From Distichodus sexfasciatus (taxonomy: Eukaryota; Chordata; Actinopteri; Characiformes; Distichodontidae), in NCBI GenBank assembly GCA_032718565.1, contig JAVGVS010000007.1, forward strand, positions 6,068,259 to 6,132,258: a stretch of DNA of 64,000 nt, in the 5' to 3' direction. This document shows, piece after piece, positions 26,085 through 37,491 of the stretch. A model generated the notes under the pieces. The model was not told the origin of the DNA. It searched no databases and was given only the letters and a program-made list of their open reading frames with translations. Positions within the stretch are counted from its first letter, which is position 1, and the number at the start of each line of letters is the position of its first letter. The position numbers were made by a program, and so were the translations under genes.

Positions 26085-26800
26085 CTTGGGATATTGTAGT
26101 CTGTCCCCGAAAATTGAGGAAACTGGAACCAGGTCCAAAAAATCTGTAGCTGGTGAGCAGTATCTCAAAGGCACATTCTTAATAAAAAGGAAAAAGCCCA
26201 GCAGAAGACCTGGCACAGGACATGAGAGATGGTCCTGGTCCTTCAGTTCATCCGTCTACTGTTTGCCAAGCCTCATCAGAAATGGACCAAATGGAAGGCT
26301 GGCTGTCAAAAAGTCATTTTTAAGGAAGGGAAACAAAGAAAATACTGACATATGCCAACTAAGAACTGGGCTAAATCTCAGTGGCAATAGGTATTTTCTG
26401 GGGTGATAAATTGAAGTTTATCGTTGTCAATATATATGAAGGAGGTCAAGAGAGAGCTACGAGTGTCTACAGCCATCTGTAAAACACGGTGGAGGCTCTG
26501 TGATGGTTTGTAGCTGTGTGTCACATGGCATGGTGAATCTCATCAAAATTAATGGAGTTATGAACACTGTAAAGTACCAGCAGATTCATATCTACAATGC
26601 AATAGCATGTGGAAAGTGATTTCAGCATAAGAATAATGCCAAACAAAATGCCAATGCAGTCAAAGCGTACTTTGACAGAAAAACCATAATGGTAGACTAT
26701 CACTCATAGATTAGCCGCACCAAAGCCTGAATCTCAACATTATTAGCCAACAAAGTAGCCAACAAAGATCTGACAAGAAGCCTGGATAACTGTTCCTGAA
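26085..26800 (+). pseudogene. Decayed Tc1-like transposase remnant
   Basis: Frames on the + strand show broken pieces of a Tc1-type transposase in order. There is a DNA-binding/linker piece with KKPSRRPGTGHERW, then KHGGGSVMV-type sequence around 26490-26510, then a block ending NAVKAYFDRK at 26647-26682 where the second catalytic Asp would lie. Stops and frameshifts separate them, and the QQDNDPKH-type motif is altered to KNNAKQN. No clear terminal repeats were found. The copy is old. Confidence 0.7.
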
Positions 26801-27113
26801 GGTTACGTAAAAAAATTTACAGGAACGCTTGAACATTAAGCACATTAGACTCATATAAACTCAACATACTGTATGTTTGCTTGCACGTGTTGCAATAAAT
26901 CACTCTAAATACTGTCATGTTGTATGTACTACTTACATGTACTTCAAATTATGCAATAATGACACACAAAATCCTTTAACACTTTTAATGCTATACATCC
27001 GATGCTCTCTCTAGCCTTCTCTCTCCTAATTACTGCACAATCACCTCACCAGGGAGCAAGGTTTAAATAAAGACCTGATCAACTTCTTTGAGGTCAGTAG
27101 GACACACACCCAC

Positions 27114-27115
<2 letters not shown>

Positions 27116-27156
<41 letters not shown>

Positions 27157-27180
27157 AAAAGAGAGAGAGCGCGCGCGCAT
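27116..27180. repeat. (GA)n and (GC)n microsatellites
   Basis: A GA run at 27117-27150 continues through GAGAGAAAAAGAGAGAG into a short GCGCGCGC run near 27169-27177. Confidence 0.85.
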
Positions 27181-27385
27181 TTCTCTCTGTATTGATCTGC
27201 TGTCTGTAAGGCTTGTTCTGCTGTCTAAACATTATTGATTACTCCTCCCTCAAGTATAGACTCTCTGTTCAATTTTCATTTTCCAGCTATTTGTTCCTCT
27301 TTAAAGGGACTCGATTTCGCTTGTAAGTCAATACACCTGAAAGTTATGTCTTGTGTGTTATGACTTGACAAAAAAATGTTAGTTA

Positions 27386-27426
27386 TCATTATTATTATTA
27401 TTATTAGTAGTAGTAGTAGTAGTATT
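27386..27426. repeat. (TTA)n/(TAG)n trinucleotide microsatellite
   Basis: ATT/TTA units change to TAG units half-way, so this is a compound trinucleotide repeat. Confidence 0.8.
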
Positions 27427-27567
27427 ATGCACAGTGAGAACCTATTAGTAGAATTACTTCCTTGCCGTTACCACCATCTGCTGCCCCGAACCAGAATTAC
27501 TCCTTTGCTGAGTCAGTCAATATGGATCTGCTTTAATACAAGTAAAAGAGAGTGTGTGTGTGTGTGT

Positions 27568-29108
27568 ATCAGAATATTGTAAAAAAGTTCAATATTTTTA
27601 GACAATCATATCAGAAAGTGAAACTCTATTATATAGATTCATTATACATAGAGTGAAATATTTCAAGCCTTTATTTCTTGTAATGTTGATGATTATGGCT
27701 TACAGATAATGAAAACCCAAAATTCAGTGTCTCAGAAAATTAGAATATTGTGAAAAAGTTCAATATTGGAAAGTCATGGTGTCACACCCTAATCAGCTAA
27801 TTAACTCAAAACACCTGCAAAGGTTTCCTGAGCATTTAATTGGTCTCTCAGTCTGGGTCAGTAGGCTACACAATCATGGGGAAGACTTCTGACTTGACAG
27901 ATGTCCAGAAGACAGTCATTGACACCCTCCACAACGAGGGTAAGCCAAAAAACGGTCATTTCTAAAGAAGATGGTTGTTCGCAGAGTGCTGTATCCAAGC
28001 ATATTCATAGAAAGTTGAGTGGAAGGAAAAAGTGTGGTAGGAAAAGGTGACCAGCAACAGGGATAACCGCAGGATTGTCAAGCAAAATCCATTCAAGAAT
28101 TTGGGGGAGCTTCACAAGGAGTGGACTGAGGCCGGAGTCTGCGCATCAAGAGCCACTACGCACAGACGAATCTTAGACATGGGCTACAAATGTCGCATTC
28201 CTCGTGTCAAGCCACTCCTGAACCAGAGACAACGTCAGAAGCGTCTTACCTGGGCTGAGGAGAAAAAGAACTGGACTGTTGCTCAGTGGTCCAAAGTCCT
28301 CTTTTCAGATATAAGTAAATTTTGCATGTCATTTGGCAATCAAGGTCCCAGAGTCTGGAGGAAGAGTGAAGAGGCACAGAATCCACGTTGCCTGAGGTCC
28401 AGTGTGAAGTTTCCACAGTTCCACAGTCAGTAATGATTTGGGGTGCCATGTCATCTGCTGGTGTTGGTCCACTGTTTTCTGAAGTCCACAGTCAACGCAG
28501 CCATCTACCAGTAAATTTTACAGCACTTCATGCTTCCTTCTGCTGACAAGCTTCATGGAGATGCTGATTTCATTTTCCAGCAGGACTTGGCACCTGCCCA
28601 CACTGCCAAAGTAACCAAAAGCTGGTTCAGTGACCATGGTGTAACTGTGCTTGATTGGCCAGCAAACTCGCCCGAGCTATGGGGTATTGTCAAGAGGAAG
28701 ACACCAGACCCAGCAATGCAGATGACCTGAAGGCCGCTATTAAAGCAACCTGGGCTTCCATTACACCTCAGCAGTGCCACAGGCTGATCGCCTCCATGCC
28801 ACGCCACATTGATGCAGTAATTCATGCAAAAGGAGGCTCAACCAAGTATTGAGTGCATATAAATGAACATACTTTTCAGAAGCTTGAAGCCTTTTTAAAA
28901 TTGATTTTATGTAATATTCTAATTTTCTGAGACACTGAATTTTGGGTTTTCATTATCTGTAAGCCATAACCATCAAAATGACAAGAAATAAAGGCTTGAA
29001 ATATTTCACTTTATGTGTAATGAATCTATATGAGTTTCACTGTCTGAAATGAGTGACAAAAAATACTGAACTTCTTCACGATATCCTAATTTTTTGAGAT
29101 GGTCTATA
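27568..29108 (+). mobile_element. Tc1-like transposon with IR/DR termini, inactive
   Basis: About 1.54 kb. Each end is a roughly 200 bp inverted terminal region holding two copies of a short repeat (gaatattgtgaaaaagttc-like: outer near 27571, inner near 27748; right-end counterparts near 28912 and 29070-29090). This is the IR/DR arrangement of Sleeping Beauty-type Tc1 elements. Between them is a + strand transposase relic: N-terminal helix-turn-helix from 27878 (MGKTSDLTDVQKTVID), a body at 28047-28433, IFQQDLAPAHTAK at 28571-28609 and a C-terminal piece to 28849. The outermost 20 or so bases on the left are missing or replaced by a (GT)n run. Confidence 0.88.
27878..28852 (+). pseudogene. 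Broken Tc1 transposase inside IR/DR element
   Basis: The reading frame is interrupted by stops near 27964 and again in the 28430-28560 interval, and it shifts at least once (27.96-28.05 kb). At the first catalytic site the usual SDES context reads SDIS, and near 28660-28680 the sequence passes directly from SPE to LWGIVKRK. The short motif that normally carries the third acidic residue appears deleted. Any one of these changes should abolish activity. I infer a once-active Tc1 family and describe only its decay. Confidence 0.8.
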
Positions 29109-30590
29109 TTAGGGATGCACCGATACCACCCGTCGTATTCGTAACAAAATTCCTCAATACCTACTACCGATACCACATGTGGAAGATATGATGTAGTTAT
29201 GTTCATCGCCACGCGGAGGCAGTATAAATGCCACAACACTTGCCAAATAAAATGCGGAGATAAAAATGTCAGCCGTCTGGAGGTACTTTAAAATAAATGG
29301 TAATGAAAGCAGCAAAGCAGACTAATATTTTAATATTTAATTTAATTGTTGTTGCTTTTATAATGTTTTGATACATATAGGACAAATAAATGGATAAAAA
29401 AAAATAATCATTTATTTTATAAAATGACAATAAGGCTCAAGTGTACTTTAATTATTTTGGTTTTTGAACGTGTGTTTTTTTGAGTTTAGACTTCCCCAAC
29501 GATAGGCCGCAGCTTATACATCAATTTTACAAACCTGCGTACTGGGTGCGGCTTGCTTAAATGGGGCGGCCTACCTAAAAACAAGAAAACAATAAAAGTA
29601 CAATTCAGTGCACAAAAATACGACATACCCAAATGATCCGTTGAATTTAAATGTACTGTTTACTGCAGCAACGAACAGTTCGAAAAGCAACGCAAAACAA
29701 AGATAGTGATGATGTTCTGTCACTTAATCGGCGCCGCCGCATCCAGGCTCGTTGCTGCAATGTAAAAATTACACTTTTTCAGGCCTTTGGCACATTACAT
29801 TACATCCTAGTAAATAATACAAGCTAGGCAAAAACAAAAGTTAACAGAAATAAAAGGAACAAAAGTTTATTGTTGGCTGGGAAAAGATCAGGTTTTTTTA
29901 TTTTGTTAGAACGACTGGAGGGTGGGGGTACTGCAGTACAGCAATGTCAATCATATGTCTACATGTAAATTCTTCAGTATAAAATGAGCAACACTGAAAT
30001 GCAAAAATTATTAGGCTTATCTTTCTTCAAATCCTTCAAACTCAGATCGGTAAACGTCATCGTCGCCGAACAACTCGATTGTGACCTGTGCTGCTTTGCT
30101 GTCGCTCTCGGATATTGCAGACGTTGCTTGTGCTGCTGGTAGGCTTGTAGGTGGAGGAAGGATTTCGGCTTTGTGGAAACCGTTCTGTATGCTTTCTGGT
30201 TTCATGTTGTTCCACGCCGAAATAACCCATTGGCACGCTTGACTGTACGTCGCACGTCGCTGCCGGCCACACGGAGTGAACGTGTAATGTCACTGTAGAG
30301 ATGCAAAGGCCTCCAGGGGCGTGGCTAATGACGTAGATGCCTTTACTTCAGATTGGTAAATTCAGTAACGTCGCGGCTAATAACATGGGGCGGCTTATTT
30401 TACAGTTTTAAAACATAAATGAGCATCTGCGGCTTATAGAATGGGGCAGCTTATCGTTGAGAAAATACAGTAATTGATATTGGTTTTAAAAAAAAACTTT
30501 AAAAATCCTACTATTATTGTTATTGTTATTAATAACAGACGTACACAGGTATCGGTACCCGTACTCGGTCTCAAAAAAAGGGCATAGAAA
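29106..30590. mobile_element. hAT-like element ends flanking a nested insertion
   Basis: At 29109-29180 the sequence begins tagggatgcaccgatacc, a terminal motif common in fish hAT elements, with an internal repeat of ccgatacc near 29167. At 30540-30575 tatcggtacccgtactcgg reads as related subterminal sequence. The material between is occupied by another element (29480-30472) and A/T-rich filler. The two ends are plausible halves of one split hAT-like copy, but the right end is degenerate. Confidence 0.45.
29480..30472 (-). mobile_element. pogo/Tigger-like element with transposase 3' end
   Basis: Left and right termini are inversely related (caacgataggccgcagctta at 29498-29517 against cggcttat...gcttatcgttgagaaaatac at 30430-30468). 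On the minus strand 30293-30017 encodes a transposase C-terminal tail: WVISAWNNMKPESIQNGFHKA followed by an acidic end, the layout of pogo/CENP-B-type DDE proteins. The catalytic core is not present, so this is an internally deleted copy. It appears inserted into the hAT-like element around it. Confidence 0.6.
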
Positions 30591-30599
30591 GACTTGGGC

Positions 30600-32143
30600 C
30601 TAGAAAGCAGCAACTAATGCAGTTTCTGTTATAGCTCAACAGTTACCTTAATTAGCCTTTTCTTGAACTACTGCCACTGTCATACCTTCATGTCTGTTAT
30701 GTGTCTTGGGTCACTGCTGCAGAAGGTAGAGCCAGTAAGTTTTGGCAGCATCACACTCTGGTATGTCTGATCGGCTGCCTTGAGGAGTGTGGAAGCCACC
30801 TGGTTACCCAGAGGGCAGAACTGTCTTTCCAAACTGCCCTGTGTACACTGGTGGCTGAAATGGGTAGCTAATGCCTTGTATGGGCTTACAGAAAGAATGA
30901 CAGTGGAACAGTATGCTAAAAAGCAGTATCAATTTATCAATCCAGCACTCTGTCTGTCTTGGAGACTTGTCCAGTCTTAGTAAACAATGTGGCCTGAACT
31001 CTCTGTAACTGCCTAAAGTGATATTCAGTGAAATTTTGGGATGGTATCTAATTATACGATCCCTATAATGAGTGTAACTTCAATTTTTTTTTTTTTTAAT
31101 GTAGAATGATGTTTAAAGATGATTCACATGACTGCAATGCAAAACATTTACACAATTGTATTAGATACACCATACTAATAATACTGTGTATGAATTACTC
31201 TGATTTTATTTTCATATTATCATGAACAATTGGTAACATTACATTACTCATTTAAAATAGTGATTGTAAATAATGGATATTACTGTAACTATTAAGTAAG
31301 GGTAAAGACTGAAAACAGGAGAGAAGTTGAATCATTTCTTTTAAGAATTTACAAAAATTCCTCCCAAGGCATTCTAAAGGCTTTTCCTCTGTTACTTTAT
31401 TAGTATTTTTATTCTTTACTTGCATGAGGTTTTGGTTTTGTTTAATGGTACCTGTGTACAGCACTTAGACCTTTTAAATGAAAGGTAGTACAGAAATAAA
31501 GGATTTTATTGTAATTTGTCTCTGATACCAAGGACACACATCTCATATTACAGGTCTTAGAATGCAGCCAGGCATGCACTCAGAATTGTTACAATAATTA
31601 GTGCACCAAGTTCGATTTTACTTCCATATGGCTCAGCAAACTTTGAACTATCACATGACATGACTAAGAAGCCTGGGCACTTGACAAGTGTGCACTCCTT
31701 TTGCGATGGCAAAATATTTGGTTATTATGAATGGCTTAGAGGCTCAAAAACATGGAGAAGATTCACAAGCCCGTTCTGGTCTTTTCCTTCAGTGGTCTAT
31801 CGCATTTTCTGTACTGGAGTGTGAGTGCCTAACAGCTCACATAGGACACTAAATATATATCTTCACTAACAGCATCTAATGAGAGGAACAAACCGTCAGT
31901 CCACAATCGTTCACGTTGCCTTTTTGTAGTTAACACATAAGAACCTTAGTGTAGGTATTGCTGACATTGCGTTTACATGCTTGTTAGAAATCAGATTTAC
32001 AGATTTAAAACTTTGTTTTCTCCTTAACTATCCATCAGAACCAGATGTTTGTGCTCATTCTAGACCTGCCTTGAAAAAATTACATTATATTGCAACATAT
32101 CATATATATGTAAAACGTTTTGATACAGTGCTAATCGGGTTGG
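30600..32143. other. Intergenic, nothing recognised
   Basis: This is A/T-rich sequence with a T run at 31086-31098. It has no ORF with domain content, no splice-supported exon and no terminal repeats I could pair. The part nearest 32143 will include the gcsh 3'UTR; a minus-strand AATAAA (TTTATT on the + strand) near 31391-31396 is one possible poly(A) site, not confirmed. Confidence 0.5.
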
Positions 32144-34419
32144 TCATGAGCTGTCTATGGCTTTGACGTATCTTTTGTAAGCAGCTTCATCCATTAGTGA
32201 ATCCAGCTCTTCTGGCATAGATATAACGATTTTTACCAGCCAGCCTGGAAAGTGCAGATATGACACATTATGAATCTTTGTATAGTTAGCATGCTAGCAC
32301 CACTTTGCTCTTGCTAAATGCTCTATGTTAAAAACAAGTCTGGTATACAGTCCACTTATTACATAATGATATCCACATATGCAACTCTTCTGTTTATGAG
32401 AAACACTCAAAGACTACCTTAGCTCCTGATATGTTAAATCGAGGAGGCACATTATAAAGGCTGAACTTACCGTCTTTGTAGCAAGACTTATTTATCAGTC
32501 CAGGATTGTCAGCAAGGGCAGGGTTAACTTCTGTAACCTCTCCTGATAAAGGCGAGTAAAGCTCAATAGCTGCCTTTACACTCTCCAGACTACCAAACTC
32601 TTCTACGGAGAGACAGAGAAATGAAACACAAAATGAATTTAGCGTAAAATGCAAATCTGCCATTAAAACAGTCACACTTGTTGACCTACAGATTACTAAA
32701 ACATTAGCTTACTAGGTTGATCAATTCATCAACAAGCACATATATACTGGAGAAAAAAGTGTATATTTCCATATGCAGAAAAACATGTAAGGACATGGGA
32801 ATTATAATGTATAATGTTGGAACCAATACACATTCATTAATGAAGCTAACCTGATTTAGTAAGCTTAGAGCCAACTTCAGGAAGACCACAATAGACCACA
32901 TCGCCCAGTGCTTCCTGCAAGGTTAGAGAGCAGAATCAGCATAGCACTAAGATCCACAGCCCTATAACACTCTCTAAGATACACTTCTTTTTTTTGTTTG
33001 TTTTTTTTGATGCGTGTGTATGGGTACCTATATGTCGACCCGCGTGCGCATATGAATATATGTATGTGCGCACGCATGTGTGTCTGACTGTGTGTGCGTG
33101 TATGTCACAAAATGATTTATAATGAGGGTGGAAGGCCACAACAATCAACAAGCTACACTTGTTTTAAAAGGTTTCAATATTGCCTTATTTAATGGGACAA
33201 ACCAACCACAACTCAAATTACCAATGCATCTACTTTATCTACCCAACTAAGAGGTGTACTTACTTGAGCAAAGTCACTGATGCCCACAGTGCCCACGCTT
33301 TCTTCCACGCGTACCCACTCATGATCTTTAGTATACTTCAGGACTACAAAGTAAAACAACATACTGGCTATAATTTATCATTTTTACATAATAGAGTCAC
33401 AGAAATATGACTGTGGGTCCTCTTTTAAATAATATGAATATTTTTGAATTTGAATATTTCATTTTCATTCACTCAAACCCATACCCTACCCCAGGAAACT
33501 CGACAAGGTTGAATGTTAATTTTGGCTGCACAATGTATAATTTCTGTTTTGCAATGTGCACATGCACAACAAGTGACATCACAGGACTTCAACGTCAGTT
33601 TAAACAATTATTATAATACCAAATACAAAAAAGCCATTTTTTGCAGCTTGATAAAAATTCTCATTTTCAGGTTTGGTAATTAATTGTAATTGGAGAAATC
33701 AATAATAATTTATTAAAAGTCAAATCTCCAAAAATGTATAACATTCTGGAATTATTCATTCTTTCCAAACATAAATAATTCAATTTATATTTTTTAATTG
33801 GCTATGTTTTTACAAATGCACACGTTACCACGTGTACAGTTTTGTATTTTTGCGCTAAATATGAAGATAAAACTACGCGCGGTCTTCAAAAGGCTTAATT
33901 GATGTGGTTAATCTAGAATTAACGTACATGAACAATCATACCTTTGGCACATTACTAGAAGGGTCGCAGTAAATGTCCCTGCCGCTTTGGCTAAACCTGC
34001 TCAGCTGCAAGTGGCACTGAAAGCTATTAGGGCTAATGCCAGGTCGCATCAATGTTAAAAGACCCGAATGGGGTTTTTGACTCGTCGTTACTTCCTATTA
34101 GGTTTATAACTTAATTAACTGAAACTACATGCCTGACGTGATGATAAATGTGACCTGTCTAAGACTCAAAGTCGATGTAACAGTGTTCTAAAAAACTTTG
34201 ATGCCCTCTCGGTCGTTCTGTCTCGCTGATAAACACGGCGAAGATGCACCGTTGCAAATTAGTTTTACCTGCACAGAATGGAGTCGTCGTCGACATGTCC
34301 CGTTTTAAACATGTCCGTGCCAGAGTCCGAGACATTAATAAAACATTTGTGTGTAAAAGTCGAGGAGCTACATGTGTTAGATTTATAGCAGCACGTCGAG
34401 CCACTGCACACAGCGCCAT
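32144..34419 (-). CDS. gcsh: Glycine cleavage system H protein, mitochondrial
   Basis: Five exons on the minus strand join in phase: 34269-34419, 33264-33343, 32851-32914, 32471-32602 and 32144-32244, 528 bp, 175 aa (human 173). The H protein carries a lipoyl-bound aminomethyl group between the P, T and L proteins of the mitochondrial glycine cleavage complex. The first 50 residues form an Arg/Ala/Thr-rich transit peptide without acids until the mature start. The mature part shows KYTKDHEWVRVEE, GTVGISDFAQ, EALGDVVYCGLPEVGSKL and the lipoylation site ESVKAAIELYSPLSG with the acceptor Lys in exon 4. The tail ends with EAAYKRYVKAIDSS. All introns are GT-AG. The gene is intact and looks functional. 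It is divergent from the otogelin gene, whose ATG is 1.3 kb away. Confidence 0.96.
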
Positions 34420-34520
34420 GTTTAACGATTACATCTAATGTAGGAGACGACAATGACGACATCACCCGGCGCCGCTCTAAACATCACTGGGGCGCTATTT
34501 ACCAATAATGTGAAGAATAC
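34405..34520 (-). promoter_or_regulatory. gcsh: gcsh start region, CpG-rich, YY1-like motif over ATG
   Basis: On the minus strand the start codon sits in AAACATGGCGC, which fits both a Kozak context and the AANATGGC core bound by YY1, often found at start codons of housekeeping mitochondrial genes. Just upstream is a CpG-bearing stretch (cggcgccg near 34468) with tgacgacatca, close to a CRE half site. This fits a TATA-less housekeeping promoter; the transcription start is not determined. Confidence 0.45.
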
Positions 34521-35460
34521 GTAATAAAATTGAAGTCACTTGTTTCTATATATTTCCATTAAAAAGTACGCAGAGTGATGACGGTGTAATGTCTAAGACT
34601 AACTATTTAGGGCTCACTTAAACTTCATCTGACAAAAAGAAAATTACATGTATATGAACAATTTTGAAATCTTTCAGAAATAAAGCTTTTATATTTGTTT
34701 GTTTATTTGTATTTACCCTTTTGTTTATCTTAATTTGATCTATTTGATAACCTCTGCTTAAATGTGCAGTGTTAGGAAGTGTTAGGTACTTATATAAGTG
34801 TGTATGTAACAAATGAATCTTGAACCAACACATGTATCCCCAAAGCTACCCAACACACTTTTTCACGTACAGTTGTACAGCATTCACACCCCACACGCCA
34901 GCAAAAATTGTTTTCCTTGAGACCTAAGGATTCTGATCTGAATGACCTCACCCCAGTCTATTATTCTATGAAAAATTCTCTGTGGCAAATGACCCTTAAA
35001 TTATCTAGGCCATGTGCACATGTATCTGTACTCGCATTTTGCCAAGAAAACCTAAATGGTAAAAATAAATAAGAAATAATAATAATAAAAAAACAAAAAC
35101 ACGAACACAAAACGATGTGAGAATAACACATGAATGAAATAAAACAACAACATACTTTTGTACAATAAAACGTGTAAAAATTAGATGACACTAATCATTT
35201 TTCCTGGAAATGAAAAAATGTTATTAGACCAATCTTTTGGAGACTGAATCCCAGCAAAAATATTCTTTATATGCTTTGAGATCACGTAACATTGTTCTGT
35301 TACTTTAAACATTTATAAATTTTAACTCTTGAACCCTGAGACATGTCATTTGTTATACAGTGTATTGACACCAACTCTAAACTTTGTATTTTAGGAAAAC
35401 ATGGCTTTTCTTGTCAACAACATTTCCACCTGTCTGCTATAAGGTCCATTAGGGTTAATG
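34520..35460. other. Intergenic spacer between gcsh and otog
   Basis: The divergent genes have about 1.3 kb between their start codons. The middle is A/T-rich (35040-35200) and has no ORF or repeat I recognise. The right end leads into the CpG-rich block before otog. Confidence 0.5.
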
Positions 35461-35600
35461 CTGTAGAATTACGCGCAGGTTCACAAGCGATGGCTCGCTT
35501 AGAGCAGACACGCGCAGCGTTCCGACCGCGCGCGCGCAGGGTCCAGTCGTCTAGCGCCTCGTAGAGAGATGGGAATTGTACGCGTCTCGCTGTGGACAAA
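35460..35600 (+). promoter_or_regulatory. otog: CpG-rich block upstream of otog
   Basis: A short stretch with dense CpG (gcgcgcgcgcagg near 35529-35541, tacgcgtctcgc) stands out in A/T-rich flanks, 150-290 bp upstream of the otog start codon. Its position and composition fit a small CpG-type promoter. No TATA box was identified at a convincing distance. Confidence 0.4.
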
Positions 35601-35749
35601 AATTTATTCTGTGTAACATATTTGCTTACTTGGTTGTATTTAGGAGCATATTCATTTAAAATTTAGTTTCCTAAAACTTGAAAACTTTTTTAAACCCACA
35701 AAAATGGCCTCATAATTTTAAATGGTTTCCATAAGGACGCTGCCCTGAG

Positions 35750-37491
35750 ATGAACGAACAGCGGAAAGTGAAACGGTTTTCTCTTTGTACACTTCTCATC
35801 CTAAAACTGTTCGTCCTAGAAGGTATGTAGTAAAATAAAATACAGAAAAATGCTTTATTTGTTCTTGTAAATGCCTATTTACAGTTTAATGATGTGAACA
35901 AGATCTAAAAATTTATTCTATAATGTGGATTTGACTAGGAATGTAAATGTATGGGCATAAGAGTCAACTAAATTAATACATTAGCTTTCCATGAATAAAA
36001 TGTATGAAGATGATAAAACCATTTCGTCAGCTGCATTATTTCATAATGTTTGAAATGCAGACAGAATCTCAGTAATGTGGTGTTTTTTTAGGGTTTTTAG
36101 GAAGTTTGCTTTGATACAGACCTACCTGTGTTGTAAGTTTAGTTTAAAGACTAAAAATGGAAAATGTATTAATGAGCATTACCAAACACAGTTGTTCATT
36201 TACTTGTTCTCTCTTGCATAGGATTTTTTTGCCAGGTATCCAAAACAGAAAACAATTTACATAGGTAAGTATTTGTTATATACCATGCCTTTTTCAACAC
36301 ACTATGACTTTTAGTTGGGGTGATAATTGTATGCTATTTGAGTTTGGTTAATAGGCAAAGGTCAACAAAAAGAGATCAAAATAGGTTATTTGTCTGTATA
36401 TAAATTTTAAGCAGTGTTCTTTGAAGTAAATTTTAAGAAGCACTCCCCTCTCATATTTTTTAAACATATTTATTATTTTAACATATTTTGAGCTTTGAAA
36501 TAAACTTGAACTAATCAAAGTGAATATGAAATTTCTCATGGGACACTGGTGTGTGTGTGTGTGTGTGTGTATGTGTGTGCCTGTGTGGGGAGGGAGGATG
36601 TGGAGAGGGAAACGAGAGACAGACAGAGACAGAGATACATCAATTACAATCAAATTAGCTGTTAGTTTTGACACTAACACCTTCAGATCATGTTGATGGC
36701 ATGGGATAATGTCATGCCACAAATCATCTTTCGGCATCTACATGTCCCTCATTGCTGTGGCATCTTAAGTAGCTTTGACTCTCACCGTCACTGTGCTTTT
36801 AATACTGCTCTCTTTGTGCTGCTTCTAAAAGGAGAGTTAATGCACTGCGCCAGAAACGAGATCTCTTCCGTGAGGAGGTGAGTATACCTAAGAGAAAAGT
36901 CTGGGGAGAGAGTGGTGCAACCACCCCCCACCCCATCCGCCCACCCACCCACTCACACACACACAACTGTTGACAAAGCTGTCTTTGTAGAGTTAACACA
37001 AATGCTACAGCACTAAGAGCTCTGCTCGCTAATGTCTGCAGTTGTGGTGCATTCTTGCAGATTCAGTGGCCAAGTGTCATTAATATTACTCAATTAAAAA
37101 GAAAATGGAAATACTCTTAAACCTTTCCATGATTGCTCTACATTTGCTGTATCATTTTCTGCAGAGCTTTAGTGCAGTGCTGTCTGATTCAACTCTCCCT
37201 AGAAGTGTTTTGCGTAATTACACAGCTCGAGATGCTTCTACAGGTAAGATTTTCTGGGGGCACTGATGGATCATTTACAGAACCACTTTTATTGTATACT
37301 GTTGTTCCCCATTTATTCTACATTGAAGTTAGATTGAATTGGAATGGTTTCAAATTGTGTGTGTGTGTCTATGTGTGTGTTTATGTACACTCCTTTAGAA
37401 AACTGTGGATGTCTTAATGGTGGATGGTGTCAGGAGGGGGGACATTGTGACTGTGCTCAGTTCCAGGCAGTGGGAGATCGCTGCCAAATCA
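35750..37491 (+). CDS. otog: otog exons 1-5: signal peptide, basic linker, EGF
   Basis: Exons 35750-35822, 36222-36264, 36832-36877, 37165-37243 and 37399-37491. The first ATG (35750) opens a basic n-region (NEQRKVKR) followed by a hydrophobic core (LCTLLILKLFVL), a good secretory signal. Exon 3 encodes RRVNALRQKRDLF, a dibasic stretch that could be a propeptide cleavage site. Exon 5 is an EGF-like module (CGCLNGGWCQEGGHCDC). An upstream in-frame alternative start was not seen. Exons 2 and 3 are very small (43 and 46 bp) and rest on phase and splice sites. Confidence 0.75.

Noticed and set aside
28047..28433. 128-codon frame as an independent gene
   Set aside because: It is the middle of the broken Tc1 transposase within its inverted repeats.
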